DNA of 64,000 nucleotides from Triplophysa rosa (lineage: Eukaryota; Chordata; Actinopteri; Cypriniformes; Nemacheilidae), in assembly GCF_024868665.1 (NCBI RefSeq), contig NC_079901.1, positions 2,741,329-2,805,328 on the forward strand. Reading direction: 5' to 3'. A model generated the notes under the pieces. The model was not told where the DNA came from. It made no database searches and was given only the letters and a program-made list of their open reading frames with translations. Below, piece by piece: positions 34,101-43,220 of the stretch. Both the position numbers and the translations under genes were made by a program. The first letter of the stretch is position 1, and every line of letters starts with the position of its first letter.

Positions 34101-35925
34101 GAACTTGACAACTTGAGCTGTACTTTAGTGGCTTTCCCAGTCAATGGACCTGTATCCAAGGATATCTTTGCACTGTGTTGAACAGTTGAAACGAGACATT
34201 CACACAGTATGATCAATACAACCATTGTTCAAGAAGAAAATATCTTCGTATTTTGCATTGCTGATTGTAAATGCAGCAAATGCGTGATGAGTCCTGAGCA
34301 CCCAAACTAAAACTGAAATGTGAGAATTGCATCATCTGATTCTAAGTGCAGCAAACCTTGTAATAAAATGATCAACAACACAAAGGTACAAAGTGCTTCA
34401 GCAAAATTGGCTGCTTAGCAACTATTATCTGTGTGTCCCTGCAATGTTGTCTTTGGCAGAGCAGTCTAGGAAATACTTTGGTAAATTTTTGCCAGTCGGC
34501 TTCATTTGTCTACAGATAAATGCATTAGCTGTAGCGTCAGTGACGTCCAACTTGGGGGTTTATCTTATTAAAGATTAAATTATTAAATTACTTTAGGGAC
34601 CTTTAATTAGGTAGCCTTTTGCCAAATAAATACCTTAATGAAGTTTAGTGTTTTTGAACCATACCCCTTATATTTGCTAATTAAATTAAACCTGAAGGTC
34701 ATTAAAGGTCATTAAAGCAAATAGATACAGTCTTTTGAGTTTGTACATAGGGCTGTCACGATTATTAAATAATCGTCTCATCGCGATTGTTTGACCTCAT
34801 AGCGATGGTTTCAGATCATCGCAATTATTGCACATCTCTATAGAAGAAACTAGGGGGAGCTGTAGTGCATCTGCATATTGCATATTTTAGTGTATGTATT
34901 GTTACTAAAGCATGGTAATACTTGTAAAATGTACCACCACAACACAAAAAAACACTAAAACATACAAATTACCTGCAGTACAATTTAATATTATTTAAGT
35001 GTGAAAAGCAGTCTACCAAAATTTCATTAACACACAAGTAAAATTGTATTGTAGTTTGCAAGTGAGAAAAAAACAGACTAGAAGCTTTTCTATGACTGAT
35101 AGTATTTTAATGGTGGCTTCAATTCACACCTGATCAATTTACTTAATTTACAAGTATTTGGAGGTTGTATTATTGACAGGTAAAAGCCTAAACCTTAAAT
35201 GTATGATGACCCAATTTTTTCCGATGTATTTCCAAGAAAAAAAACTTGGAAATTCAGAACTTGTATTCAGAACAATATGGTCGTTTCAATCGCTGAGTCA
35301 AAAATGTATGAGAATTAAATGTCAAAATTCAAAAACAGACAATTAATCGCCATAATCGCCAAAGCCCTAAAACAGACAATTAATCGTCATAATCGCAATG
35401 ATTTATTAGACAATTAATCGTCAGTCAAATTTCATAATCGTGACAGCCCTATTTGTACATGCAATCACATCAAATCTCATGAGCTATTTAATAGGTCTGA
35501 TGTCTCTTTCCTCAGATTGACACATGGTGCAAAGAGAACAAATATGTCATTGCTGGTTATTATCAAGCAAATGAACGTATTAAGGAAGCCAGGTAAGGTT
35601 TGGGGTCTTTGATGTTGTTCTTTCTGTTATTGTTTAATGTCTGCTTGTGTTTTGTTGTGACATTTCCTACTCTTTTAGACCGAATCAGGTAGCTGAGAGG
35701 GTCGCCTCCAGAATCTCTGAAAACTTCAGTGAGGCCACAATGATCATGGTAAATTGTATCTGATTATGTGTCACTAAAGTAAAAATATAACAACCCTGAG
35801 CCGACAGTATATCTGTTTCTCATACTTCAGCTGGACAACAGCAGGTTTACTATGGATTGTTTTGTGCCTGTCCTCCTCATCTATGATCATCAAGACAGCA
35901 AGTGGAAGTGCAGAGAGCAGAGCAC
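22147..35925 (+). CDS. emc8: ER membrane protein complex subunit 8 (exons 1-4; 3' end not in window)
   Basis: EMC8 (formerly COX4NB/FAM158B) is a cytosolic-side subunit of the ER membrane complex, which inserts membrane proteins into the ER. Exons: 22147-22353, 35516-35592, 35679-35748, 35831-35925; all have AG/GT borders and compatible phases (0, 2, 0, then 2 at the exit). Exon 1 gives [20 protein letters not shown] and [16 protein letters not shown]; exon 2 [18 protein letters not shown]; exon 3 [16 protein letters not shown]; exon 4 [15 protein letters not shown] and WKCREQ. These form the MPN-like fold without the JAMM metal motif, as in the family. About 149 of about 205 residues are present. 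The last exon (expected to start in a conserved His/Cys/Trp block) was not found up to 64000. The CDS start is shared with the cox4i1 promoter. Confidence 0.95.
22493..23165 (+). mobile_element. Charlie-like hAT remnant
   Basis: Starts CAGTGGTCGGGAACCTATGG, a hAT/Charlie-type terminus. At about 22900-23010 the plus strand reads [18 protein letters not shown] and, past a stop, VLTTYEPNY, resembling the C-terminal dimerisation domain of hAT transposases of the GTF2IRD2/ZBED type. Stops and gaps show decay. The right end is disrupted by fold-back element 1. Confidence 0.5.
23378..23560 (+). repeat. 26-bp tandem array, left arm
   Basis: About seven copies, one truncated, of CAGATTTTCTCACAAATG + TGATCGTG, with single-base variants (GATCGTG/GACCGTG/GATCGTC). 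Confidence 0.85.
24002..25249. mobile_element. hAT-like insertion inside fold-back element 1
   Basis: Termini CAGGCCCGG and (inverse) CAGGGCTCTAGC are hAT-like but not identical. Flanks ATATAAAT (23994-24001) and ATATAAAC (25250-25257) match at 7 of 8, in AT-rich sequence, so the support is moderate. No transposase; the long minus-strand frame at 23960-24475 is low-complexity. Confidence 0.5.
25630..25800 (-). repeat. 26-bp tandem array, right arm (inverted)
   Basis: Same unit as at 23.4 kb in opposite orientation: TGAGAAAATCTGCACGRT + CACATTTG, about six to seven copies. Confidence 0.85.
26004..27622. other. Non-coding stretch
   Basis: No gene seen. A short motif AACGTGACGTCTGCG recurs three times at 26006-26090 (each with the CRE core TGACGT). 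From about 26912 there are palindromic ATTCGAATATT sequences typical of fish DNA transposon ends. Confidence 0.45.
27623..28776. mobile_element. Fold-back element 2 with TA target sites and 22-bp array
   Basis: Ends TGGGATCAGAATTGTTGC and its inverse, each abutted by TA (27621-27622, 28777-28778). Inverted arms of about 204 bp (27623-27827, 28573-28776). The inside has a tandem array near the left arm and about 550 bp without a clear gene (an ATGGCGGC at about 28161). Same architecture as element 1 with different terminal sequence. Confidence 0.8.
27837..27995 (+). repeat. 20-22-bp tandem array
   Basis: Seven units of GATCGCTTTCTGCACATTTG + TG, five of 22 bp and two of 20 bp. It shares the blocks TCTGCAC, ATTTGTG and GATC with the 26-bp unit of fold-back element 1. 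Confidence 0.85.
28803..29067 (-). mobile_element. tRNA-derived SINE with L2-type tail
   Basis: On the minus strand it begins with a tRNA-like head containing an A box (GTGGCCTAATGGTTAGAG) and B box (GGTTCGATTCC), the internal RNA polymerase III promoter. A unique body follows, then a 3' tail (ACAATAAAGTTGAATCTAATC) shared with L2-type LINEs, which supply its reverse transcriptase. Length and structure are those of fish V-SINE-like elements. It is not a functional tRNA gene. Confidence 0.88.
29070..30600 (-). mobile_element. L2-type LINE copy 2, 5' truncated
   Basis: Coding region 29491-30580 plus a 3' UTR ending near a TTAATAA-rich tail at 29070-29115. The 5' end is in the RT domain; adjoining it is a small duplication of GGTTCTGTGATGTCCTGTG (30550 and 30584), possibly made at insertion. 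Confidence 0.88.
29491..30580 (-). pseudogene. L2 LINE reverse transcriptase, truncated but open
   Basis: Continuous frame of about 360 codons. It opens inside RT at [16 protein letters not shown], then shows [25 protein letters not shown], the FADDT catalytic box, [12 protein letters not shown] and the C-terminal MLPSGRRYR / [11 protein letters not shown] block. No frameshifts over the retained part. The endonuclease and ORF1 are missing. Closely related to the copy at 7 kb. Confidence 0.88.
30601..31730. other. Non-coding stretch
   Basis: AT-rich sequence and a GAATATTTGAAT-type transposon-end motif near 31010-31060. No gene recognised. Confidence 0.45.
31733..32953 (-). mobile_element. 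Complete Tc1/mariner-type transposon
   Basis: 1,221 bp between two TA dinucleotides (31731-31732, 32954-32955). The terminal inverted repeats start CACTCACCTAAAGGATTA and are identical over at least 29 bp at the two ends. It contains one uninterrupted transposase gene filling most of its length. Appears structurally complete, unlike the other DNA elements here. Confidence 0.93.
31765..32805 (-). CDS. Tc1/mariner transposase with DD36E spacing, intact ORF
   Basis: 346 residues, the usual length for this family, ATG to stop without interruption. It cuts the element out of and pastes it into TA sites. Residues about 1-60 form a paired-like helix-turn-helix ([34 protein letters not shown]), with a second HTH to about 110. 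The catalytic domain has [16 protein letters not shown] and NPIEHLW, giving the Asp-Asp-Glu triad. I count 36 residues between the second Asp and the Glu, which fits the DD36E (Incomer) group rather than classic DD34E Tc1. The GGGGVMVWG glycine-rich box is present. Start chosen at the first ATG after the terminal repeat. Activity cannot be judged, but no broken feature is visible. Confidence 0.93.
   Translation of the reverse strand: MGKKGDLSNFERGMVVGARRAGLSISQSAQLLGFSRTTISRVYKEWCEKGKTSSMRQSCGRKCLVDARGQRRMGRLIQADRRATLTEITTRYNRGMQQSICEATTRTTLRQMGYNSRRPHRVPLISTTNRKKRLQFARAHQNWTVEDWKNVAWSDESRFLLRHSNGRVRIWRKQNENMDPSCLVTTVQAGGGGVMVWGMFSWHTLGPLVPIGHRLNATAYLSIVSDHVHPFMTTMYPSSNGYFQQDNAPCHKARIISNWFLEHDNEFTVLEWPPQSPDLNPIEHLWDVVERELRALDVHPTNLHQLQDAILSIWANISKECFQHLVESMPRRIKAVLKAKGGQTPY
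32956..34739. other. Non-coding stretch
   Basis: AT-rich intronic sequence, short (TA)n near 33250. No coding or repeat identity recognised. Confidence 0.5.
34748..35451. mobile_element. hAT-type MITE, copy 1
   Basis: 704 bp with inverted ends TAGGGCTGTCACGATTA, flanked by a perfect 8-bp duplication TTTGTACA (34740-34747, 35452-35459). Internal AATCGTCATAATCGC-type repeats near the right end. No coding sequence. It lies about 65 bp before emc8 exon 2. A near-identical copy is at 43.22-43.94 kb. Confidence 0.88.
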
Positions 35926-36087
35926 GTGAGTTCAGTTCACTTTATAGCACATTTAATTAATTACTAACTAGTCTAACTTTGTAGATAATTCAGCATATCC
36001 ATGTTATTTTATTACATTATTAATTTCTAGAAAAACATTGGATGGAAGGGGTTTTGAAGTATGTAAGCATATAGCTTTTTAGGGGTA
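35926..36087 (+). other. emc8: Start of emc8 intron 4
   Basis: Begins GTGAGT after exon 4. From about 36088 the intron is occupied by LINE copy 1 and, further on, everything to the window end. Confidence 0.8.
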
Positions 36088-36325
36088 TACTCAACTCAAC
36101 TTTATTTATATAGCGCTTTTTGCAATTTTCATTGTTACAAAGCAGCTATACATAAGACATGTTGACTATAAGCAAAACAATTAAAGTTGTACCTGCAAAA
36201 ACAAGAAAAAGTTGAAAACACAGAAGACAGACATACCCACATACAAAACACTCCACACACACAATATTTACACGTACTAACACACATAGACATAGACACA
36301 CACACACACACACACGGGCGTGCAC

Positions 36326-37216
36326 TAGGCTTGTGCCGGTATCAAATTTCCATGCTGTGATTAATTGATTAAGGTTTCATCGCGGTAAACGGTATTATCG
36401 CAGTATTCAATTCTATGAGAAATGCAGGTTGAAAATATAAACCAACTTCAGTGTTTTCCTCTTGATAACAACTTTATTTTAAATAATAAAGAGAACCTCA
36501 AACATTTAAATATAAATAAAACAACACACAGTAATGATGTATAAAGTGAGTTTATTCAAACAGAATAAAGTGCAAACTGCAAAAGAACAACTTTTGTTAA
36601 CTGCTTTTAAATATACTTATGTCTGTGCAACGCTAGTATTACAATTCATATTATTATTATTATTGTTTGAATAACAAGCCAAGCCAGTGTGTTAACTATT
36701 ATAGCAAGCTAAACATTTATAAATAGCAAATTCACTCGCACTTTGAGACAGTGTATGACTTTATTGCGTTCCATCAACGTATAATTAAAAATAATTATTC
36801 TGCCACACTGTCAAATTTCATTACTCGGCTTACTTTTAACCCAAAATATTTCCAAATCTCAGACTTCTCAGACTTAACCCTTTTAGAAGGGGGATAAATC
36901 GTCGGCAGCGTTCCTCCTTCCACCATGCTTCATCTCCGTGTGGTACTGTTTACATCAGAGTGCGCATGCGTCTTTTGCTCAGCAGCGCGCGCACACACAC
37001 ACGTAGGCATCTCCACATGGGGAACGGGATAATTTAGAGTGCGCATTCCTACGCAGCATACACGCAGTGTACTTTTATCCGGTTGATGAAAAATAAACAA
37101 ATACACGTTCAAAAAAATCTATATATTTTCGCGGTATTTGAAAGTGCCTGCGATAACAACATCGTGCTAATCCATTACCGCAATTAATCGCATTACCGAA
37201 TATCGGCACATGTCTA
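36326..37216. mobile_element. hAT element in LINE copy 1
   Basis: 891 bp, ends TAGGCTTGTGCCGGTAT and inverse of TAGACATGTGCCGATAT, with a perfect 8-bp duplication GCGTGCAC (36318-36325, 37217-37224). No transposase. LINE copy 2 lacks it at the matching place (about 58.68 kb). Confidence 0.88.
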
Positions 37217-37911
37217 GCGTGCACGCACACTTACACGTACACAGACAAGTACGCACACACACACACACACACACGCGCACAGTGAGAGCACACATGTAAG
37301 ATAAAGGAGAGAGAAGCACAGGTCAAATATAACAGACTATAAATTCCTATATGCAATATTAATTAAGTAAAACTTGAAAATTCTAAAGCAGCCCCCCGGC
37401 CAGGCAAATAGTGCAAAAACAGTATGCAAACGGTGGCGAGGAACCCAAAACTCTAATCGAGAAAAAAAACCTCAGGAGAACCCAGGCCCAATTAGGGGAT
37501 TCCAGTTCCCCTCTGGCAAAAGCTGCTGCCTCTGCACAAGCTCCAGAGAGCTTGCACAACAAGGCTAAATAAAATAAATAAACTTACTAATAAGGTAAAT
37601 TATAGTTTAAGATTATCATTAATAATCTAATAGCATTTGAAATTTTGTGATGAAGACGTGTCAGGTGACTGCGTCTTTCTTTATCCAGCTCCATCATCAG
37701 CTCTTGTCAGGTCGCTGCTTCCCATTCTCCGCTCTACCATCAGGTCAGGCCATGAACTGCATCCTGCTCGCTGTGGTAACCTTGGAACAATGAGACAAGA
37801 CTGGCTGAGAGTAGAGTACTGTTCTGTACTCTTTGATGCAACAAGTACATCAGTTGTGTTTTTGGTTCCGGTTGATCTAACTAATGCAGCCTAAACCCTC
37901 AGAAGATTTAT

Positions 37912-38190
37912 ATTATGGAAGAGTAGTGTATGCAAGATTAAAAAGATGCGTCTTTAGTCTAGATTTAAACTGACAGAGTGTGTCTGCCTCCCGGACAGTG
38001 CAGGGAAGACTATTCCAAAGTTTAGGCGCTAGATAGGAAAAGGATCTACCACCTGCACTTGATTTTGAAATTCTAGGTATTACCAACTGCAGGACGCCTG
38101 AGAGCGTAATGCACGTGAAGGACTGTAATACAAAAGGAGTTCATTCAAGTATTGAGGAGCTAAACCATGTAGGGCTTTATAGGTAATAAG
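37912..38190 (-). pseudogene. LINE copy 1 ORF2, C-terminal end
   Basis: Matches the end of the open frame in copy 2 (59393-59670), including the AGGRSFSYLAPKLWNSLP region, with a small indel near 38090 (one base fewer than copy 2). Separated from the rest by the hAT at 38191-38950. Confidence 0.7.
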
Positions 38191-38950
38191 TAGGGGTGCA
38201 ACGGATCAAAAAACTCACGGTTCGGATCGTTTCTCGGATCAGAGTCACGGATCGGATAATTTTTCGGATCAGCAAAAAAAAAAAAAGACAAGACAAATAA
38301 ACATAAGTTTTGTCTTTTTGTTTATTAACCTTTTAAATTATTAAATTAAAATATATAAAATCAACTTCGCAATCTTTTCGCTGAAGTGGGTGCGCGACGG
38401 GATGTCGTAACGTGGCTCAAGCACTTTCAGCATGTGTTTAAAGCCCTCGTTTTGCACAACCGAATATGGCCTCATGTCGGCACCTATAAACACACCGATA
38501 GCGTTTGTGATGGCTTTAGCCTGGTCTGATTGTGCAACAAGGGGCTGCTTAAATGCCGCGGTGATAAGCGGTTGTTGAGCAGCCTTCGTTTTCACTCCTG
38601 TCAGTGAAACACCGGGGTCGCTTCAAATGCGTGGCCATGCTTGATGTGTTTCCACTGTCATATGTCTTTCTTGTGCCACAGTGCCTACACACCGTCACGG
38701 TTTTATCCACTAACCTCTTTCCTTCATCATTATATTTGACAGGGAAGCCAAAATGCTCCCATACAGGGGATTTAAATGACGCGGGGCGTTCAAGCTCCTC
38801 CGTTCCTCCGCTCGCCATGACCACGCTGTGTGTGGACTGAACATGCGCAAAACTTTTTTTTCCATAAATCAATCCGCGGATCACGTGTGTGCCGAACCGA
38901 AGATATTGATCCGAACGGATCACGGATCAATGATGATCCGTTGCACACTA
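38191..38950 (-). mobile_element. hAT element with BED-finger transposase remnant
   Basis: 760 bp, ends TAGGGGTGCAACGGATCA and GATCCGTTGCACACTA (inverted), perfect 8-bp duplication GTAATAAG (38183-38190, 38951-38958). LINE copy 2 keeps the empty site GGTAATAAGCAAG near 59668. Codes for the N-terminal part of a transposase only. Confidence 0.9.
38345..38815 (-). pseudogene. hAT (ZBED-like) transposase, N-terminal fragment
   Basis: Starts at an ATG near 38817 (MASGGTEELERPASFKSP), then a BED zinc finger (VCRHCG followed by THLKR; C-x-x-C and His ligands). After a frameshift near 38590, QPLITAAFKQPL and the conserved AIGVFIGADMRPYSVV block follow, which begins the hAT catalytic region. The sequence stops at the right side of the element, so the DDE core and dimerisation domain are deleted. 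Confidence 0.82.
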
Positions 38951-39207
38951 GTAATAAGCAAGATTTTAAAGTTAACGCGATGCTTTATAGGTAACCAGTG
39001 CAAGGTTGACAGAACCGGGCTAATATGTTCATACTTTTTTGTACGTGTAAGAACTCGAGCTGCCGCGTTTTGGACCAATTGGAGTTTTTGTAATAAGCCT
39101 GCAGGGCAACCACCTAACAGTGCATTACAGTAGTCTAGTCTTGATGTCATGAATGCATGAATTAACTTCTCTGCATCTGACATTGACAGCATATGACGTA
39201 GTTTAGA
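38951..39207 (-). pseudogene. LINE copy 1 ORF2, segment between hAT and Tc1 insertions
   Basis: Same as copy 2 at 59668-59925: SDAEKLIHAFMTSRLDYCNA, GGCPAGLLQKLQLVQNAAAR, LSTLHWLPI. This C-terminal block after the RT core is common to fish CR1/Jockey-group LINEs. Confidence 0.85.
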
Positions 39208-39212
39208 TATAT

Positions 39213-39823
39213 TTTGGAGATGCAGATTTCATTTTCCAACAGGACTTGGCACCTGCACACAGTGCCAAAGCTACCAGTACCTGGTTTAAGGACCATGGTA
39301 TCCCTGTTCTTAATTGGCCAGCAAACTCGCCTGACCTTAACCCCATAGAAAATCTATGGGGTATTGTGAAGAGGAAGATGCGATATGCCAGACCCAACAA
39401 TGCAGAAGAGCTGAAGGCCACTATCAGAGCAACCTGGGCTCTCATAACACCTGAGCAGTGCCACAGACTGATCGACTCCATGCCACGCCGCATTGCTGCA
39501 GTAATTCAGGCAAAAGGAGCCCCAACTAAGTATTGAGTGCTGTACATGCTCATACTTTTCATGTTCATACTTTTCAGTTGGCCAAGATTTCTAAAAATCC
39601 TTTCTTTGTATTGGTCTTAAGTAATATTCTAATTTTCTGAGATACTGAATTTGGGATTTTCATTAGTTGTCAGTTATAATCATCAAATTAAAAGAAATAA
39701 ACATTTGAAATATATCAGTCTGTGTGTAATGAATGAATATAATATACAAGTTTCACTTTTTGAATGGAATTAGTGAAATAAATCAACTTTTTGATGATAT
39801 TCTAATTATATGACCAGCACCTG
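39213..39823 (+). mobile_element. Tc1-like 3' half, inserted in LINE copy 1
   Basis: Same family as the palindromic element at 11.8-13.4 kb. It starts abruptly in the transposase gene (GGAGATGCAGATTTC) and ends with the correct terminus ACCAGCACCTG followed by TA. Copy 2 shows the uninterrupted site (GATATATTCTTAAG) near 59924. The 5' half is missing right up to the target. Confidence 0.87.
39222..39536 (+). pseudogene. Tc1-like transposase C-terminal fragment
   Basis: Covers the second catalytic Asp (FQQDLAPAHS) and the Glu (NPIENLWG) with 34 residues between, so DD34E, then the C-terminal MPRRIAAVIQAKGAPTKY. Cleaner than the copy at 12.9 kb, which lost two codons here. Confidence 0.88.
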
Positions 39824-39825
39824 TA

Positions 39826-40807
39826 TTCTTAAAATGGAAAAACGCAATTTTACAGGTGTTGGCGACGTGGCTCTCAAATGACAGATTACTATCGAATAGA
39901 ACGCCAAGATTCTTTGCTGACGACGAGGGTTTTATGGAACATCCGTCAATAGTTAAACAGTATTCTTGGTTGTTACTTATAGCAGTTTTCGGTCCAATAA
40001 GTAACACTTCCGTTTTGTCCGAGTTCAGTAATAAAAAGTTGTTACTCATCCAGTTTTTTATATCGACTATGCATTCCATTATTCGATGGAACTGCTGTGT
40101 TTCATGAGGCTTCGAGGAAATATAAAGTTGAGTATCATCAGCATAACAGTGAAAGCTAACTCCGTGTCGCTTTATTATATCTCCTAGAGGTAGCATGTAT
40201 AATGCGAAGAGCAGAGGCCCTAAGACTGAGCCCTGTGGTACACCGTACTGGACTTGCGATTTGCGTGACACCTCATTGTTTATTGCTACAAATTGAAAAC
40301 GGTCGGATAAATAAGATTTAAACCATTTCAAAGCTATTCCCTTAATGCCGACATAATTTTCGAGTCTATGTAGGAGTGTGCTGTGGTCAATGGTTCGAAT
40401 GCAGCACTAAGGTCTAGCAGCACCAATAACGAGATACAACCTCGGTCAGACGCCAATAGCAGATCATTTGTAACTCTGATCAAAGCAGTCTCTGTACTGT
40501 GACATGCTCTAAATCCAGACTGGAATTCTTCATTGATGTCATTCCTTTGGAGGAAGGAGCATAATTGAGTTGAAACTACTTTTTCCAGAACTTTAGATAT
40601 GAAAGGTAGATTCGATATAGGCCTGTAGTTCCTTAGTTCTCTAGGGTCGAGTTGGGTTTTTTTGACAAGGGGCCTTATAACAGCCACTTTATATGCTTTA
40701 GGCACATGTCCTAATGTCAGAGATGAGTTAATAATACCAAGAAGAGGATCTATAATTTCTGGGAGCATCTCTTTCAGTAGATTTGTAGGTATAGGGTCTA
40801 GATGCAT
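39826..40807 (-). pseudogene. LINE copy 1 ORF2, reverse-transcriptase core
   Basis: Two overlapping frames (40334-40807; 39826-40331). The first has NYRPISNLPFISKVLEKV, FQSGFRACHSTETALI and VLLDLSAAF; the second FKSYLSDRFQFV, GVPQGSVLGPLLF and the catalytic YADDTQLY box, then FLLLNSDKTEVLLIGP. A frameshift or small deletion near 40332-40400 separates them. The Tc1 fragment truncates the 3' side. Confidence 0.87.
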
Positions 40808-41365
40808 GTTGTTGATTTAGATGATCTAATAATTTTAGACAGCTCATCTTGATCTACGGTATAAAATAATTGCATTTTCTCCTTAAGGGCGCGTAGTTAG
40901 TTTGTTCAGCGGGTTTCACTTCTGATTGCATTGTTATAATTTTTTCTCTAATATCTTGGATTTTATATGTGAAGTAGTTCATAAATTCATCACTGCTATG
41001 CTGATATACAGGATCAGAAGTCACTGACGATTTATTTTTTGTTAATTTAGCCACGTGTTAAATAAAAACCTGGGTTGTGCTGGTTTTCTTCTATTAGTGA
41101 TGAAAAGTAGGCGGATCTAGAAGTTTTTAGGGCTTTCCTGTATTTTCGAATACTATCCTTCCATGCTGTACGAAATACCTCTAATTTAGTTTTCTTAAAG
41201 TTGCGCTCCATTTTTCGGGCCGCTTTCTTTAGAGCCTGAGTGTGTTCATTATACCACGGTGTGGGGCTGCCATTTTTAATCTTCTTTAAACGTAGGGAGC
41301 AACTTGTCTAGCGTTACGAGAAGGTGGAATTAAAATTTTCAGTGGTAATGTCAAGATCTTCAACG

Positions 41366-42140
41366 TTATTTCTCATGCAGGATTTGAGACAATTCGGGCA
41401 GATTATCGAGAAACGCATCTTTGGTAGTTGAAGTTATTGTTCTACCATATTTGTAACAATGAGTTTTATTTGCAGCCGTAGGCCAGTGAAGCAAACATAA
41501 TACCAGATAATGATCCGAAATGTCTTCACTCTGCTGAAGGATTTTAACGTCGTCCACATTTATACCGTAAGACAGTATTAAATCTAAAGTATGATTACGA
41601 AGGTGAGTGGGTCCTGACACATGTTGACTAAGCCCATGGAGTTAAGAGTGTCTTTGAAAGCCATTCCTAAGGCATCTGTAACGTTATCTACGTGGATGTT
41701 AAAGTCACCAACGACAAGGAGTCTATCTGCGGCCAGTACTAGTTCTGATAAGAACCCACCAAATTCTTTAATAAAATCTGTGTGGTGCCCTGGAGGCCTA
41801 TATACAATAGCTAGAATCAATTTAAAAAGTGTTTTATCTTTAGTATTAGGTGGTTGAAACATGAAGAACCATGACTTCAAAAGAATTATATTTAGAGTTC
41901 GACTTCTGGGAAATGCTAAGAGAGTTATTGTAAAGTGCTGCGACACCTCCCCCTCTGCCTTTTAGACGAGGCTCGTGTTTATAATAATAATCTTGGGGGA
42001 CAGATTCATTTAAAGAATATAATCATCTGGTTTTAGCCATGTTTCTGTCAAACAGAGCATGTCTATTTTATGATCTGTTATCATATCTTAACAAAAAGTG
42101 CTTTATTAGAGAGAGATCTAATATTTAGCAATCCGAGTCG
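41366..42140 (-). pseudogene. LINE copy 1 ORF2, AP-like endonuclease
   Basis: From about 42140: LLNIRSLSNKALF, DHKIDMLCLTETWLKPDDY, AIVYRPPGHH, LVVGDFNIHVD and LRNHTLDLILSYGI...SDHYLV, i.e. the conserved blocks of the APE-type endonuclease that nicks target DNA. At least two frameshifts and stops (about 42080 and 41985) break it. Confidence 0.8.
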
Positions 42141-42546
42141 TAACAGTTGATTATCTGTATTTTGTTCATGTTTAGTTTGTTTAACGTTTATTAAATTACT
42201 TTCAAGAGGTTTACGCATTATTTTATGTTTGCTAATCCGGGGGACAGACACAGTCTCTATTTTGTGATGTTTGGGAGAACGGATTACTACATGTTGTACA
42301 TTTTGTGTATTCTGCGACGTGAGACGGCAAGCAGACAGTTGGTTAAGCCATACTGTCTGCTCCCTGACCTGGGCCCCAGCGAGTCAAGCAAACCTGTTCG
42401 AGACTGTAATCGGAACGGTCGAGTGATGTTTTGTCCTGCGACTACGCCGTCTCACAGTCACGAAGTTTCCCAGCTGCGGGGGATTTTCAACCGGAACCGA
42501 GCTGTGTGCCTAATGTTGCTCGCATCCAAAGTGTTTTCTATCGTCG

Positions 42547-42723
42547 TTAAACTCTTACTATCCTCAGATAAGATTGGATGCGAGACTCTAATTCTAAGAT
42601 CTTCTCTGTCAGCCTAACTATTTCCCTGCATTTATCGCATATAAAACCCTCGCAGCTGACAGAGAAGGCTAAGCTAAACATATGACATGAGGTGCAAGTA
42701 ACAATAATAGGAATAGAAGCCAT
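42547..42723 (-). pseudogene. LINE copy 1 ORF1-like start with CxxC pairs
   Basis: 59 codons from an ATG at 42721-42723: CTSCHMFSLAF, then GFICDKCREIVRLTEKI and a short coiled-coil-like ELESRIQS before a stop. Two C-x-x-C pairs with a following Leu/Glu helix resemble the N terminus of ORF1 in CR1/L2-type fish LINEs. The rest of ORF1 is not open. Confidence 0.55.
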
Positions 42724-43220
42724 AACTCACCGGATTTGAAGTGCAATTCCAATTACCAAGGTTGCTCGATGATCGTAGTATACTCGCTTAAAAAGAGAAA
42801 CAGTTAGCACACAAGACAAACCAGAGGCAAGATGATATTCCACAGTGTAACAGAAAGCAAGCTAACACGCTATTGCTATGCTAACGGCGTTAAGTTAACT
42901 ATCACTTTTGGTTTAGATCTTCAAGTAAATAACAGGAACAGGGTTATTGAGATATCAGGATAAGTTAGCAACGACAATAATAATTAACGATAATAAAATA
43001 CACTAATATTAGAGCGAAGTGTAAGCGCACTGATACAAACAAGCGCCGGCAGCGATGCAGGAAACAGGAATATAATGTCAATGCAGTCAGATGAATGCGT
43101 ATCCAAAACCATTCACTCTTTACTCTCTTTATGATATGTGATGACATTTTAGTCCTGCATATGGAGAAATGAATGAAAATGTAAGCGATTCAGATTGGAT
43201 GTAAATAACGTGCGTCAGGC
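42724..43220 (-). other. Presumed 5' UTR of LINE copy 1
   Basis: No coding sequence; ends where the MITE at 43221 begins. The true LINE start may lie anywhere in this stretch. Confidence 0.4.

Larger units (their letters stand above)
22354..35515 (+). other. emc8: emc8 intron 1 (13.2 kb, transposon-filled)
   Basis: Begins GTAAGA and ends CTCAG. Contains, in order, a hAT remnant, fold-back element 1 with a nested hAT, fold-back element 2, a SINE, an L2 LINE, an intact Tc1-type element and a hAT MITE. Confidence 0.9.
36088..43210 (-). mobile_element. CR1/Jockey-group LINE, copy 1, near full length with insertions
   Basis: Minus-strand LINE with 5' region near 42.7-43.2 kb, an ORF1-like start, endonuclease, RT, C-terminal region and a long 3' UTR with a CA-repeat block ending at ACTCAACTCAACTTTATTTA. 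Two hAT elements (36326-37216, 38191-38950) and a Tc1 fragment (39213-39823) interrupt it. The exact clade (Rex1-, L2- or I-like) is not settled. The 5' end is approximate. Confidence 0.8.

Noticed and set aside
42225..42617. 130-codon plus-strand ORF as a gene
   Set aside because: It is antisense to the LINE 5' region; the minus strand carries recognisable LINE motifs.
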